From: Methylovirgula sp.
Lineage (GTDB): Bacteria; Pseudomonadota; Alphaproteobacteria; Rhizobiales; Beijerinckiaceae
Direction of reading: 5' to 3'
DNA length: 64,000 nt
Assembly: GCF_037200945.1 (NCBI RefSeq)
Contig: NZ_JBBCGP010000001.1
Span: 186,001 to 250,000, forward strand
Of the stretch, positions 1-9,378 are shown piece after piece; within the stretch, counting starts at the first letter, position 1, and every line of letters starts with the position of its first letter. The position numbers and the translations under genes were made by a program. A model generated the notes under the pieces. That model made no database searches. It saw nothing but the letters and a program-made list of their open reading frames with translations, and was not told the origin of the DNA.

Positions 1-789
1 GGAGCTCGACAGCAGGAAAACCAAGAGCGCCGCGCCGCCGCCGATCAGACCGCCGCGTAAGCCCAGACGAAAGAAATGCCGCTGAAACTGCCGCGAGATA
101 TAGCCGTCGGCGGCGCCGACGAGATGCAGAACTTCGATGATTTCGCGATTGCCCGCCATCGCACCGCGCGTCGCGAATCCTACGGCCAGAACCATCGCCA
201 GCATCACCAGCGCGAAAATGACGAAGGCGATGACGACCACGGTCCCCGCCATCACCGAGAGGCGCTGGAGCCACAGCCGGTGATCGTCGATCGTCGCATT
301 CGGCACTTTGTCCATCACCGCCTTGCGCAGGGCCTCGACATCGAGCGTGGCCTTCGGGTCGAGCTTCACCACGATGAGCCGCGGCACCGGCAATTCGGAG
401 AGATCGAGGCCCGTACCGAGCCAGGGCGCGAGCAAAGCCTCCGATTGCGCCTTGCTATAGGCGTAGACATCGGCAATGCCCGCCGCAGTACGCGCGGCGG
501 CAACCGCCGCGGTCGTATCGGCATCGAGATCGCGCCCGTCAACGGGACGGACCTGAATCGTCATTTCGCGCGCCACCTGCCCGCGCCAATCGTCGGCGGA
601 ATGCGCGATCAGCATCGCCGCACCCGCCGTCAGTCCGGCGAGAAAGGTCATGATGGCGACGACAGTGACCAGCGCCCGCCCGGCAATCGAGGTCGCCGGC
701 ACCAGCGGTACGTCCTTGCGCATGCCCGCAGCAGCGTCATCCGCAAAACGCCCGAGTCTGTGTCCCTCTTCGGATTGCACATAGATCAT
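1..789 (-). CDS. ftsX: Cell division ABC transporter permease FtsX (3' end cut by window edge)
   Basis: FtsX is the membrane subunit of the FtsEX complex, which couples divisome assembly to activation of peptidoglycan hydrolases. About 263 codons are present, and the C-terminus lies outside the window. The reading frame has a cytoplasmic N-terminal tail of about 35 residues, a first membrane segment (ALVTVVAIMTFLAGLTAG), an extracytoplasmic domain, and further hydrophobic segments (VVVIAFVIFALVMLAMVLAV). The ATG at 789 lies 6 bases past the ftsE stop; an ATG overlapping that stop runs into a stop after five codons, so 789 is the better start. It is transcribed with ftsE. Confidence 0.9.
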   Translation of the reverse strand, partial: MIYVQSEEGHRLGRFADDAAAGMRKDVPLVPATSIAGRALVTVVAIMTFLAGLTAGAAMLIAHSADDWRGQVAREMTIQVRPVDGRDLDADTTAAVAAARTAAGIADVYAYSKAQSEALLAPWLGTGLDLSELPVPRLIVVKLDPKATLDVEALRKAVMDKVPNATIDDHRLWLQRLSVMAGTVVVIAFVIFALVMLAMVLAVGFATRGAMAGNREIIEVLHLVGAADGYISRQFQRHFFRLGLRGGLIGGGAALLVFLLSSS

Positions 790-795
790 GCGCGC

Positions 796-1458
796 TTACT
801 CATAGATATGCAGCCGGCCGTCGCCGAGCACGAGGCGGCGCGCGGTCTCGAACTGATCCATCAAAGCCAGATCATGCGTGGCGATGACGACGGCCGTGCC
901 GGACTTGTGCAACTCGGCAAACAGCCGCAAAAGCCGCCGCGCCAAAGTCGGATCGACATTGCCCGTCGGCTCGTCGGCAAGCAACAGTTCCGGCCGGACG
1001 ATGAGCGCGCGCGCAATCGCCGCGCGCTGCTTTTCACCGCCCGAGAGCACCGGCGGCAGAACATGCATGTGATCGCCGAGGCCGACCCAGCGCAGCAGTT
1101 CCACGACTTCGGCGCGATACGCGGATTCGTCGCGGCCCTGCACGCGCAAAGGCAGCGCGACATTCTCATAGGTCGTCAGATGGTCGAGCAGCCGGAAATC
1201 CTGAAACACGACACCAACGCGGCGACGCAGATCGGTGATCTGATCCTTGCTGAGCTGGGCGGAATCCCGGTTGAAGAGCGAGATCAATCCACGCGTCGGC
1301 TTCAGCGACAGCAGGATGAGGCGCATCAATGTCGTCTTGCCGGCGCCAGAGGGCCCGGTCAGGAATTGAAACGAATGCGGCTCGATCTCGAAGCTGATGT
1401 CCTTCAAGATTTCATTGCCCATCCCATAACGCAGGCCGACGTTCTCAAAACGGACCAA
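796..1458 (-). CDS. ftsE: Cell division ATP-binding protein FtsE
   Basis: ATPase subunit of FtsEX, a cytoplasmic ABC protein that drives FtsX. Walker A (GPSGAGKTT) is at about residues 35-43, followed by a Q-loop (VFQDFRLLD), the signature LSGGEKQR, Walker B (LLLADEP) and a switch histidine (IATHDL). I chose the TTG at 1458 because a GGGAG box lies just upstream and the resulting 220 residues match the family length; an ATG at 1494 would add 12 residues. It forms a two-gene operon with ftsX and is divergent from the zinc-ribbon gene at 1606. Confidence 0.93.
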   Translation of the reverse strand: MVRFENVGLRYGMGNEILKDISFEIEPHSFQFLTGPSGAGKTTLMRLILLSLKPTRGLISLFNRDSAQLSKDQITDLRRRVGVVFQDFRLLDHLTTYENVALPLRVQGRDESAYRAEVVELLRWVGLGDHMHVLPPVLSGGEKQRAAIARALIVRPELLLADEPTGNVDPTLARRLLRLFAELHKSGTAVVIATHDLALMDQFETARRLVLGDGRLHIYE

Positions 1459-1605
1459 GACAAACTCCCGCGGGCGATGGCCGCGCCGAATCACCAGTTT
1501 TAACCATCACTGGCTTTAACTGCGGGTTAACCATACCAGCCGACGATTGGATCATCAGGCGGGAAATGACTCGTTCCGCCGTTCTTCAACCGGTTTGAGC
1601 CGAAC

Positions 1606-2298
1606 GTGCTGATCGACTGTCCCGGCTGCGCTGCGTCCTACCACATCACCAAGGCGGCGCTGGGCCCGAACGGGCGGCGCGTAGCCTGCCCACGCTGTGA
1701 GACCGTCTGGCTGGCCGCACCCTGCCTGCCGGAGGCAGCGGGCTTCATTAAGGCCGCACCGCATTTTTCGCCAGAAGAAGAGCCGCCACCGAAGCAGCCA
1801 GACTATGTCCGCACCATTGCGGCCCCGTTGCCGCGGGCGCTCCGGCCGCGCGGAGGCGGGTTTGCTGGCAAATTCCTGGCCGGCACCGCCGCGCTCGCCC
1901 TAGCTATGGGCCTCATCGCATCACGCGACGCAATCGCTCGCGCATGGCCCGAAGCCGGCCGACTTTATGCCGATATCGGAATCCCGATTAGCCAGCAAAG
2001 CTTGGCGATCCGCGACCTCCACACCGTGCTCACGCGCATGAATGGCGAGGTTTTTCTCGGCGTCGAAGGAATCATCTTCAATCAACGCCAGGAAGAAGCC
2101 GCTGTGCCGCCCATCCGGCTGGCCGTTCTCGATGCTGCCGGGCATGAGCTTTACACGTGGCAGGTTGCGCCCGCGCGCCATGTGCTCCAGGGCGGTGACA
2201 GTCTGCCCTTCCGCGCCCGGCTTGCCGAGCCGCCGTCGGACGGCCGCGACGTCGTCGCCCATTTTGCCACGCCGGATGAGATCATCGCCGATCGCTGA
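1606..2298 (+). CDS. MJ0042-type zinc-ribbon membrane protein (DUF3426-like)
   Basis: A 230-residue protein starting at GTG. The N-terminus carries a zinc ribbon (CPGC at residues 5-8, CPRC at 28-31), the MJ0042 finger pattern found at the start of many proteobacterial membrane proteins. An acidic/proline-rich stretch follows, then one membrane segment at about 87-104 and an extracytoplasmic domain resembling DUF3426. In alphaproteobacteria such a gene often sits next to ftsEX. The function is unknown; the topology suggests a cytoplasmic metal-binding head linked to a periplasmic domain. Confidence in the gene is high, in any role low. Confidence 0.8.
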   Translation: MLIDCPGCAASYHITKAALGPNGRRVACPRCETVWLAAPCLPEAAGFIKAAPHFSPEEEPPPKQPDYVRTIAAPLPRALRPRGGGFAGKFLAGTAALALAMGLIASRDAIARAWPEAGRLYADIGIPISQQSLAIRDLHTVLTRMNGEVFLGVEGIIFNQRQEEAAVPPIRLAVLDAAGHELYTWQVAPARHVLQGGDSLPFRARLAEPPSDGRDVVAHFATPDEIIADR

Positions 2299-2403
2299 TG
2301 TGGGGCGCCTCCGCCGCGCAGCTCAATGGCAAAAACAGCCCATACGCGCTAAAGCTTGACCGTTCTCGACTGGGCTCGCCTGCCCAAATGAGGAGGTTGA
2401 GCG

Positions 2404-2769
2404 ATGAAAAATTTGCCAAAATTGATCAGCACCACCGCGCTTTTTCTCGCGGTGAGCTTGGGCGCCGCCGGAGTGGCGTTTGCCGATTCAGCCTATGAAT
2501 TGACGTTGATACGGCCAGGCCTCAATGAGGCTCCGACGGTCTTTCGCACCAATGTCGCAAGCGGTCAGGTCAACTATCTGTTCGGCGGCGGAGCGAATTT
2601 CCTGACAGTGGCGGACCCTAAGCCTGTGCCGCTCGGGAATTATCACGTGTATGGCGTGACCAGCGAAGACAAAAAGGGAAGCTATTGGCTTTACAGGATC
2701 GATCAGCAATCCGGCCGTACTTGGTATATTTCCAACAATACCTGGTATGAGGTAGCGCCGCCGAAATGA
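2404..2769 (+). CDS. Small secreted protein of unknown function
   Basis: 121 residues starting at ATG behind a strong GAGGAGG ribosome site. A signal peptide is clear: KNLPK, a hydrophobic core, then a probable cleavage after VAFA, giving a mature protein of about 95 residues. The mature part is rich in Tyr, Trp and Gly (NYLFGG, YWLYRI, TWYISNNTWY) and looks like a small beta-rich periplasmic or surface domain. I do not recognise a family. It lies between the zinc-ribbon gene and ftsY on the same strand, but has its own ribosome site. Confidence 0.75.
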   Translation: MKNLPKLISTTALFLAVSLGAAGVAFADSAYELTLIRPGLNEAPTVFRTNVASGQVNYLFGGGANFLTVADPKPVPLGNYHVYGVTSEDKKGSYWLYRIDQQSGRTWYISNNTWYEVAPPK

Positions 2770-2886
2770 CCCTTCGAGCGATTGGCGTTGCCAAGCGGCG
2801 GCGCCTTTTCCGGCAAATTCCCGCTTTGTATCGGCTGCGCCCGCAGCCATATAGAAAGCGGCCCGAACAACAAACCTAGGTGCATA

Positions 2887-4023
2887 TTGGCGGACGCGGA
2901 TAAACCGGGAGCGGCACAGCCGAAGCGCTCCCTTCTCGACCGGCTGCGCGGCCGCAAGGAACCGGCTGCACAGGCTCAGGCCGAGGCGGAGACGGTGCCT
3001 CGCGACGGCGAGATCGAGGCGCCGACGGCACCCATATCTATGGCGCTTGAAACCGCGCCCGAAGCCGAACCTGCGCCGCCCGTTTTGGAGCCGCCACCAA
3101 AGCTCTCCTGGTGGAAGCGGCTGCGCGAAGGTCTATCGCGCTCGTCGCAGGCCATTGGCGGCGGCATCAATGATATTTTCTCGAAGCGGAAGCTCGACGC
3201 GGACACTCTGCAAGAGCTTGAGGATGTGCTGATCCGCGCCGATCTCGGCGCCGCGGCGTCGCTGCGGATCACCGAGGCGGTCGCCAAAGGCCGCTACGAC
3301 AAAAACGTCAGCCCCGACGAAGTGAAGAACATTCTCGCGACGGAAATCGAGACCGTGCTCGACCCGCTCGCCCAGCCGCTCGAAATCGACAAAAGCAAAC
3401 GACCCTTCGTCATCCTGGTCATCGGCGTCAACGGCTCGGGCAAGACGACGACGATTGGTAAGCTCGCGGCCAAATTTTCCCGCGACGACGGGTTGAAGGT
3501 GGTGTTGGCGGCCGGCGACACATTTCGCGCCGCGGCGATCGAGCAATTGCGCATCTGGGGAGCGCGTCTCAATTGCGATGTCATCGCGCGAGAGAGCGGC
3601 GGCGACGCAGCGGGCCTCGGCTTCGACGCCTTGAAGGCTGCGCGAGAACAGAATGCCGATCTGCTCATCATGGACACCGCCGGGCGCTTGCAGAACCGCA
3701 CCGAATTGATGGCCGAGCTCGAAAAGATCATCCGCGTGATGAAGAAGTTCGACCCCGAGGCACCACATGCCGTGCTGCTCGTGCTGGATGCCACGGTGGG
3801 CCAGAACGCGCTGAACCAGGTCGAGATTTTCAGCCGCGTCGCCGGTGTCACCGGCCTCGTGATGACCAAGCTCGACGGCACCGCGCGTGGCGGCATTCTT
3901 GTCGCGATCGCCGAAAAGTTCAAACTGCCGATCCATTTCATCGGCGTCGGCGAAAGTGCCGACGATCTCGAATCCTTCACGGCCCGCGATTTTGCCCGCG
4001 CCATCGCCGGGCTCGACGAATGA
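2887..4023 (+). CDS. ftsY: Signal recognition particle receptor FtsY
   Basis: SRP receptor GTPase that docks ribosome-nascent-chain complexes at the Sec translocon. An acidic, proline-rich A region (about residues 1-75) precedes the NG domain. Visible motifs are G1 GVNGSGKTTT (about 180), DTFRAAA, DTAGR and TKLDGTARGG. The start is uncertain: TTG at 2887 (AGGTG just upstream, 378 residues) fits the usual acidic N-terminus, whereas a TTG at 2782 would add an atypical cysteine-containing stretch. The septation protein gene follows 10 bases later. Confidence 0.93.
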   Translation: MADADKPGAAQPKRSLLDRLRGRKEPAAQAQAEAETVPRDGEIEAPTAPISMALETAPEAEPAPPVLEPPPKLSWWKRLREGLSRSSQAIGGGINDIFSKRKLDADTLQELEDVLIRADLGAAASLRITEAVAKGRYDKNVSPDEVKNILATEIETVLDPLAQPLEIDKSKRPFVILVIGVNGSGKTTTIGKLAAKFSRDDGLKVVLAAGDTFRAAAIEQLRIWGARLNCDVIARESGGDAAGLGFDALKAAREQNADLLIMDTAGRLQNRTELMAELEKIIRVMKKFDPEAPHAVLLVLDATVGQNALNQVEIFSRVAGVTGLVMTKLDGTARGGILVAIAEKFKLPIHFIGVGESADDLESFTARDFARAIAGLDE

Positions 4024-4033
4024 GCATCAACAC

Positions 4034-4693
4034 ATGAGCGAAACTGCCGAAAAGCCACTCACCAAAAAACCGGGGCCACCGCCGTGGCTCAAGATGACGC
4101 TCGAACTGGGCCCGCTGCTGCTCTTTTTCTTCGCCAACTCACGGCCGAAGCTCTTTGCGCCCTTCGCACATCTTGTCCTGCCCGCGCATCTGCTTGTGGG
4201 TGAAAATGCCGGCCTCTTCACCGCGACCGTGGTGCTGATCCCGGCCGTGCTCATCGCGCTCGTCGTGTCTTACATGCAATTGCGCCGCCTGCCGGTGATG
4301 CCGCTCGTCACCGCGATCCTCGTCGTGATCTTCGGCGCGTTGACGCTCTATTTTCAAGACCCGCGCTTCATCAAGATGAAGCCGACGTTCCTCTATGCGA
4401 TCTTCGGTCTGGCGCTGCTCGGCGGCCTTTATCTGAAGAAGCCGATCCTCGAAATCGTCCTCGACAATGCCATGCCATTGACCGAGGAAGGCTGGCGCAT
4501 TCTCACCTTGCGCTGGGGCGTGTTCTTTCTGGGGCTTGCGATCCTCAACGAGATCATCTGGCGCACGCAATCCAACAATGTCTGGGTCGCATTCAAATTC
4601 CCCGGCGTCGTGATCGTCATCTTCCTGTTTACCATCGCGCAGGTGCCGCTGATGATGAAGCATGAGTTGAAGGACGCGAACGCCGCGGATTGA
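4034..4693 (+). CDS. yciB: Inner membrane-spanning protein YciB / septation protein A (IspZ)
   Basis: A 219-residue polytopic membrane protein with the YciB/IspZ pattern: ELGPLLLFFFANSRP near the N-terminus, several transmembrane helices, KPTFLYAIFG in the middle, and the conserved RWGVFFLGLAILNEIIWR segment near the C-terminus. The family is linked to cell envelope integrity and septation in other bacteria. ATG at 4034 lies 10 bases after the ftsY stop, so the two are probably co-transcribed, an arrangement common in Rhizobiales. Confidence 0.92.
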   Translation: MSETAEKPLTKKPGPPPWLKMTLELGPLLLFFFANSRPKLFAPFAHLVLPAHLLVGENAGLFTATVVLIPAVLIALVVSYMQLRRLPVMPLVTAILVVIFGALTLYFQDPRFIKMKPTFLYAIFGLALLGGLYLKKPILEIVLDNAMPLTEEGWRILTLRWGVFFLGLAILNEIIWRTQSNNVWVAFKFPGVVIVIFLFTIAQVPLMMKHELKDANAAD

Positions 4694-4696
4694 CCA

Positions 4697-6028
4697 TCAC
4701 ACGAAAAATATCAGCGTCACTAAAACAAACACCGGCACCAAACTCACGCTCGACCAGAGCAGATAGCCGAAGAAGCTCGGCATCGGCACGCGGGCGCGGC
4801 GCGCCAGCGCATAGACCATGAAATTCGGCGCATTGCCGATATAGGTCAGCGCGCCCATGAAGACCGCGCCGAGCGAGATCGCCGCGAGCGTGCGAGCCAG
4901 CTCGCCTGAAAGCACCGTTGCGTCGCCGCCGGCGAGCCCGAAGAAGACGAGATAAGTCGGCGCATTATCGAGTATCGATGACAACAACCCGGTCGTCCAG
5001 AAATAGGCCGCATCGTGCGGCGCGCCGTCAGGGCGAGACAGGAATGCGATCACCGGCGCAAACGGCCCGTGCGTCTTCGCCGTCAGCATCGCCATCACCG
5101 GAATGATGCAGATGAAGATTGCCGCGAAGAGTTTGGCGACCTCTTCTAACGGCTCCCAGGAAAAATGATTGGCCTCGTGATCGGCCTGCGGTGTCAGCGT
5201 AATCGAAACGAGACCGATGGCAAGCAAGGCAATGCCGCGCAAAAGATCCTGCAGGGCAATGTGCGTACCCAGAATTTCAAAGTCGATACCCGGACGCCAG
5301 ATTGCGCTGCCGATGATCGTGAGAACCGCAGCGGCGATAAGCGCGACATTTGGCAGTCCGCGAATTTCGAGCAAAGTCCGTTCCGGCGTGATCTTCGGCT
5401 CTTTCGCGTGAAAATAAGTGTCGAGAACAAAGAACAAAGCCAGCAGCAGACCTGCGACGAGCGCAAACTGCGGCCACAAATGGCGCGCCGGCCAGAAGAA
5501 ATCGACGCCTCGCAAAAAGCCGAAGAACAGCGGTGGATCGCCAAGCGGGCTCAGCGCACCACCAACGTTTGCGACGAGAAAAATGAAGAAGATGATGACG
5601 TGAACTTTATGTCGGCGCTGGGCATTTGCCTGCAGCACTGGCCGGATGAAAATCATTGCCGCACCGGTCGTGCCGACAAGGCTCGCCGCCAATGTCCCTG
5701 TCGCCAAAAGCAGCGTATTGACGCGCGGTGTCGCCGGCGCAAGGTCGGAAACGACAATGCCGCCTGCGGTCGTGTAAAGCGCGAACAGCATGAGGATAAA
5801 GGGCAGATAGTCCGCGAGCAACGTGTGGGCGAGCGATGCGAGAGTCGGCGTCAAACCTTGCGTTGCGAACAGCGAAACAAGCGCCAGCGCGGCCCAGACG
5901 GCGGCAGCCTTGCCGTAATGCACATGCCATATACGCCGCGCCAGGATCGGCCCGAGCGCGATGGAGAGCAAAAGCCCCGCGAACGGCAGCGCGAGCCACA
6001 AGGGCGGCGGCGCTATGGCGTCACTCAA
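4697..6028 (-). CDS. Sodium:proton antiporter-like membrane protein (NhaD/CitMHS superfamily)
   Basis: A 443-residue protein with about 11-12 membrane helices. The internal pattern (TTGAAMIFIRPVLQ, FIFLVANVGGALSPLGDPPLFFG, and SSILDNAPTYLVF in the C-terminal half) is typical of the ion transporter superfamily members annotated as sodium:proton antiporters or CitMHS_2. Substrate cannot be settled from sequence; Na+ is the usual assumption. The ATG at 6028 overlaps the polA stop (6025) by four bases, so it is translationally coupled to polA. Confidence 0.85.
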   Translation of the reverse strand: MSDAIAPPPLWLALPFAGLLLSIALGPILARRIWHVHYGKAAAVWAALALVSLFATQGLTPTLASLAHTLLADYLPFILMLFALYTTAGGIVVSDLAPATPRVNTLLLATGTLAASLVGTTGAAMIFIRPVLQANAQRRHKVHVIIFFIFLVANVGGALSPLGDPPLFFGFLRGVDFFWPARHLWPQFALVAGLLLALFFVLDTYFHAKEPKITPERTLLEIRGLPNVALIAAAVLTIIGSAIWRPGIDFEILGTHIALQDLLRGIALLAIGLVSITLTPQADHEANHFSWEPLEEVAKLFAAIFICIIPVMAMLTAKTHGPFAPVIAFLSRPDGAPHDAAYFWTTGLLSSILDNAPTYLVFFGLAGGDATVLSGELARTLAAISLGAVFMGALTYIGNAPNFMVYALARRARVPMPSFFGYLLWSSVSLVPVFVLVTLIFFV

Positions 6029-9000
6029 TGCGCCTCGTCCCAGTTCTGCGCCGCCTTGGCCTCGACTTGCAGAGGCACCGAGAGTTGCACCGCCGGATGC
6101 GGCGCGTCCACCATCACTTTGCGCACCAGCGCGATCGTTGCCTCGACCTCGGCATCCGGCACTTCGAAGACGAGTTCATCATGCACCTGCAGAAGCATTT
6201 GCGCCGAGAGCCCTGCCCTATCCAGCGCACCCTCCATCCGCACCATGGCGCGGCGGATGATGTCGGCGGCTGACCCCTGAATCGGCGCATTGATCGACGC
6301 GCGCTCGTTGAAGGCGCGCTCCGACGGGTTCGACGCATTGATGCGCGGATAATGGCATTTGCGGCCGAAGAGCGTCGTCACATAGCCTTGCGCACGGGCG
6401 GTTGCCTTCGTCGCGTCAATGTAAGCGCGGATGCCGGGAAAGCGCTCAAAATATTGCCTGATGTAAGCGCCGGCCTCGTCGCGCGGAATGCCGAGCTGGT
6501 TGGCGAGACCGAACGCGGAAATGCCGTAGATGATGCCGAAATTGATCGCCTTGGCGCGGCGGCGCACCTCCGATGGCATGCCTTCGATGGGCACGCTGAA
6601 CATTTCCGAGGCCGTCATCGCGTGAATGTCGAGGCCGTCCGCGAACGCCTGACGCAATTGCGGAATGTCGGCGATATGCGCGAGAAGCCGCAATTCGATC
6701 TGCGAATAATCCGCCGAGATGAGTTTGTGCCCAGGCGTCGCGATGAACGCACGACGGATTTTTCGCCCTGCCTCGGTGCGGATCGGAATGTTCTGCAAAT
6801 TCGGCTCGGACGACGAAAGTCGACCTGTCGTCGTCGCGGCGAGCGCATAGGAGGTATGAACGCGATGCGTACGCGGATTGACGTAGCCTGGCAGCGCGTC
6901 GGTGTAAGTTGATTTCAGCTTTGAGAGTTGCCGCCAGTCGAGAATACGGCCAGCGAAGTGATTGCCTTCCTCGGCCAAATCTTCGAGCACGCCCGCCGCC
7001 GTCGACCAGGCACCCGTCGCCGTCTTTCGCGCGCCGGAGAGGCCCATCTTACCGAAGAGAATGTCGCCCAATTGTTTCGGCGAGCCAAGGTTGAAGCTCT
7101 CGCCCGCGAGTTCGAATATCTCGGCCTCTAGCCGCGCCATGTCCTGCGCAAATTCGCCGGACAGACGCGAGAGAATCGTCCGGTCGATGGAAATGCCGCG
7201 CGCTTCCATTCGCGCAAGCACCTCGACCATCGGCCGCTCCAGCGCCTCATAGACACTAGTCATGCGCTCGGCCGGCAGGCGCGGCTTCAGCACATTCCAC
7301 AGCCGCAGAGTGACGTCGGCGTCTTCCGCCGCATATTCGGTCGCTTTATCGATGGGCACACGCGCGAAACCGATGAATGTACGGCCTGAGCCCGCGACCT
7401 CGCCGAACGCCAGCGGCTTATGGTGGAAGAATTTCTCGCTCAGCACATCCATGCCGTGATCGGTCAGGCCGGCGTCGAGTACGTACGAGAGCAGCAATGT
7501 ATCGTCGATGGGCCGCATCGCAATGCCGTGCTGCCTGAACACAAGCGTATCGAATTTGGAATTATGCGCGATCTTCAAGACGCTTTCGGATTCGAGCAGC
7601 GGCTTCAGCCGCGCAAGCACATCGCCGTCGGGCAACTGACCCCGCAGCAGCGCGTCGCCGCCAAACAGATCGCCCGCGCCCTCGCCGCGATGGCGCAGCG
7701 GCACGTAGACGCCCTGCCCTTCCACAACGCAGAGCGAGACACCGATAAGCTCGGCCTGCATCGGATCGAGCGACGAGGTCTCGGTGTCGATGGCGACGAA
7801 TCCGGCGTCGAAAGCTGCGGCAATGATCGTATCGAGCGCAGCGAAGTCTGAGATCGTCTTGTAGGTACTGCGGTCAAAGGATGAGGCGAGCGCTAGCGCC
7901 GCGCGTGCGGCGGCAAGCTCCGCCGGTCCGGATGGCGCGATCTGGCGCTGCGGTGCTTCGCCATAGCGCGCATTCCTGCGCGGTCCTGACGGTGCGGGTT
8001 TGGCTTCCTCGATCTTCTCTTCGGCTTCTTCGATCGCCTCAACGGTTTCGATGATGTCGCCATTGCGGCCACGCCAGCCAGCGGCGCCAACAAAAGCACT
8101 GTCAGCGTCGATGGCTTCCGCCACAACGCCATACGTTTCGGCGGCGCGTTTGGTGATCGACGTGAATTCCATCGCCTTGAGGAAGCCGACGAGTGTCCTG
8201 CCCTCAGGTTGCTCCAGACCGAGATCGTCGAGCGGCACGTCGAGTGCGACATCGCGGACGAGTGTGACGAGCTGCTTCGAAACCTTGATCAGTTCGACGC
8301 TCTCGGGCGCAGTAAGAATTTCGCGGCGCTTGGGCTGTTTGATCTCGCCGGCGCGCGCCAGCAATGTATCGAGATCGCCATATTCATTGATGAGTTGCGC
8401 CGCGGTCTTGACGCCGATGCCGCGCGCGCCCGGTACGTTGTCGGTCGAGTCGCCGGCCAGCGCCTGCACATCGATCACCTTTTCCGGCGGCACGCCGAAA
8501 TAATCCTGCACTTCGGCGAGGCCGATACGCCGCTCCTCGCGCGCACCTTTGGCCCCCGCTTCGCCCGACGCCGGATCGTACATGGCGACGCCGTCGCGGA
8601 TGAGCTGCATCAAATCCTTGTCCGCCGATATAATTAGTACATCGGCGCCGCGCGCGCGCGCCTGGCATGCATAGGTCGCGATGAGATCGTCGGCTTCGTA
8701 ACGGTCCTGTTCGATCGGCAGAAGGCCGAAGGCGCGGACAGCCGCCCGCATCAGCGGAAATTGCGGAATCAAATCTTCCGGCGGCTCGGAGCGATTGCCC
8801 TTGTAGGGCGGGTAGATTTCGCGGCGGAACGAATTTTCCGATTTGTCGAAAATAATACCGAGGTGCGTCGGCATGATCCCCGCCGCGCCCTCGCGGACGA
8901 ACTGGAAAAGCTTGTTGCAGAACAAACGCACGGCGCCGGTCGGCAGATTGTCCGACCGATAATTGTATTTCGCATCCTGCCGAATCGATTGGAAATAGGC

Positions 9001-9075
9001 GCGGAAAATGAACGACGAGCCGTCGACGAGGAAGACATGGTCTCCGGTTTTCACCGGGCGATTGTGCAGCGACAT
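6025..9075 (-). CDS. polA: DNA polymerase I
   Basis: Replication and repair polymerase of about 1016 residues, longer than the E. coli enzyme because of an acidic and Pro/Arg-rich linker (around EAIEEAEEKIEEAKPAPSGP). The N-terminal 5'-3' exonuclease begins at HVFLVDGSSFIFRAYF. The 3'-5' exonuclease appears active (VAIDTETSSLDPM keeps the DxE pair). Polymerase motifs A (ADYSQIELRLLAHI), B (RRAKAINFGIIYG) and C (VHDELVFEV) are all intact. ATG at 9075 is preferred over an upstream GTG/ATG that would prepend an atypical 28-residue tail. Confidence 0.95.
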   Translation of the reverse strand: MSLHNRPVKTGDHVFLVDGSSFIFRAYFQSIRQDAKYNYRSDNLPTGAVRLFCNKLFQFVREGAAGIMPTHLGIIFDKSENSFRREIYPPYKGNRSEPPEDLIPQFPLMRAAVRAFGLLPIEQDRYEADDLIATYACQARARGADVLIISADKDLMQLIRDGVAMYDPASGEAGAKGAREERRIGLAEVQDYFGVPPEKVIDVQALAGDSTDNVPGARGIGVKTAAQLINEYGDLDTLLARAGEIKQPKRREILTAPESVELIKVSKQLVTLVRDVALDVPLDDLGLEQPEGRTLVGFLKAMEFTSITKRAAETYGVVAEAIDADSAFVGAAGWRGRNGDIIETVEAIEEAEEKIEEAKPAPSGPRRNARYGEAPQRQIAPSGPAELAAARAALALASSFDRSTYKTISDFAALDTIIAAAFDAGFVAIDTETSSLDPMQAELIGVSLCVVEGQGVYVPLRHRGEGAGDLFGGDALLRGQLPDGDVLARLKPLLESESVLKIAHNSKFDTLVFRQHGIAMRPIDDTLLLSYVLDAGLTDHGMDVLSEKFFHHKPLAFGEVAGSGRTFIGFARVPIDKATEYAAEDADVTLRLWNVLKPRLPAERMTSVYEALERPMVEVLARMEARGISIDRTILSRLSGEFAQDMARLEAEIFELAGESFNLGSPKQLGDILFGKMGLSGARKTATGAWSTAAGVLEDLAEEGNHFAGRILDWRQLSKLKSTYTDALPGYVNPRTHRVHTSYALAATTTGRLSSSEPNLQNIPIRTEAGRKIRRAFIATPGHKLISADYSQIELRLLAHIADIPQLRQAFADGLDIHAMTASEMFSVPIEGMPSEVRRRAKAINFGIIYGISAFGLANQLGIPRDEAGAYIRQYFERFPGIRAYIDATKATARAQGYVTTLFGRKCHYPRINASNPSERAFNERASINAPIQGSAADIIRRAMVRMEGALDRAGLSAQMLLQVHDELVFEVPDAEVEATIALVRKVMVDAPHPAVQLSVPLQVEAKAAQNWDEAH

Positions 9076-9378
9076 GATGTGAGAAGGGCTCAAAAAGGGT
9101 CCGCGTGTGGCTAACATAAGCGGCAATTCGAAGCGATGCCACGCTGCGCGCCGCGCCAAATTTAACTAAACCGCGTCGATTTCAAAGGCTTATGTTGCAT
9201 TGCACTGACATGTGACGGATTTGGACCCATTCGTCACACTGTGCGTTTCATAACACTATGGGATTTCCACATAAATCCGTCTCCTGTGCGCCATTCGCAA
9301 TCCATATTGCAATGCACTATATCAGAGCCCAACATCGCTGGTGACGCCTGACGCCGGCGGGAAATTTTGGAGTGCGGA
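9076..9378. promoter_or_regulatory. Divergent intergenic region with paired TTGCA-type boxes
   Basis: This region separates divergent polA and the patatin gene. Two near-identical ten-base boxes, TTGCATTGCA at 9195-9204 and TTGCAATGCA at 9307-9316, each followed by CT, lie 112 bases apart. Between them is GTGACGGATTTGG...CCATTCGTCAC, a further imperfect inverted repeat around 9212-9238. These look like regulator binding sites; TGC-rich operators are known for polyhydroxybutyrate regulators of alphaproteobacteria, but that link is only an inference. No gene is seen here. Confidence 0.35.

Noticed and set aside
76..1503. Long plus-strand open frame antisense to ftsX and ftsE
   Set aside because: It is rich in Arg, His and Gln with no family resemblance; the minus strand encodes clear FtsX and FtsE.
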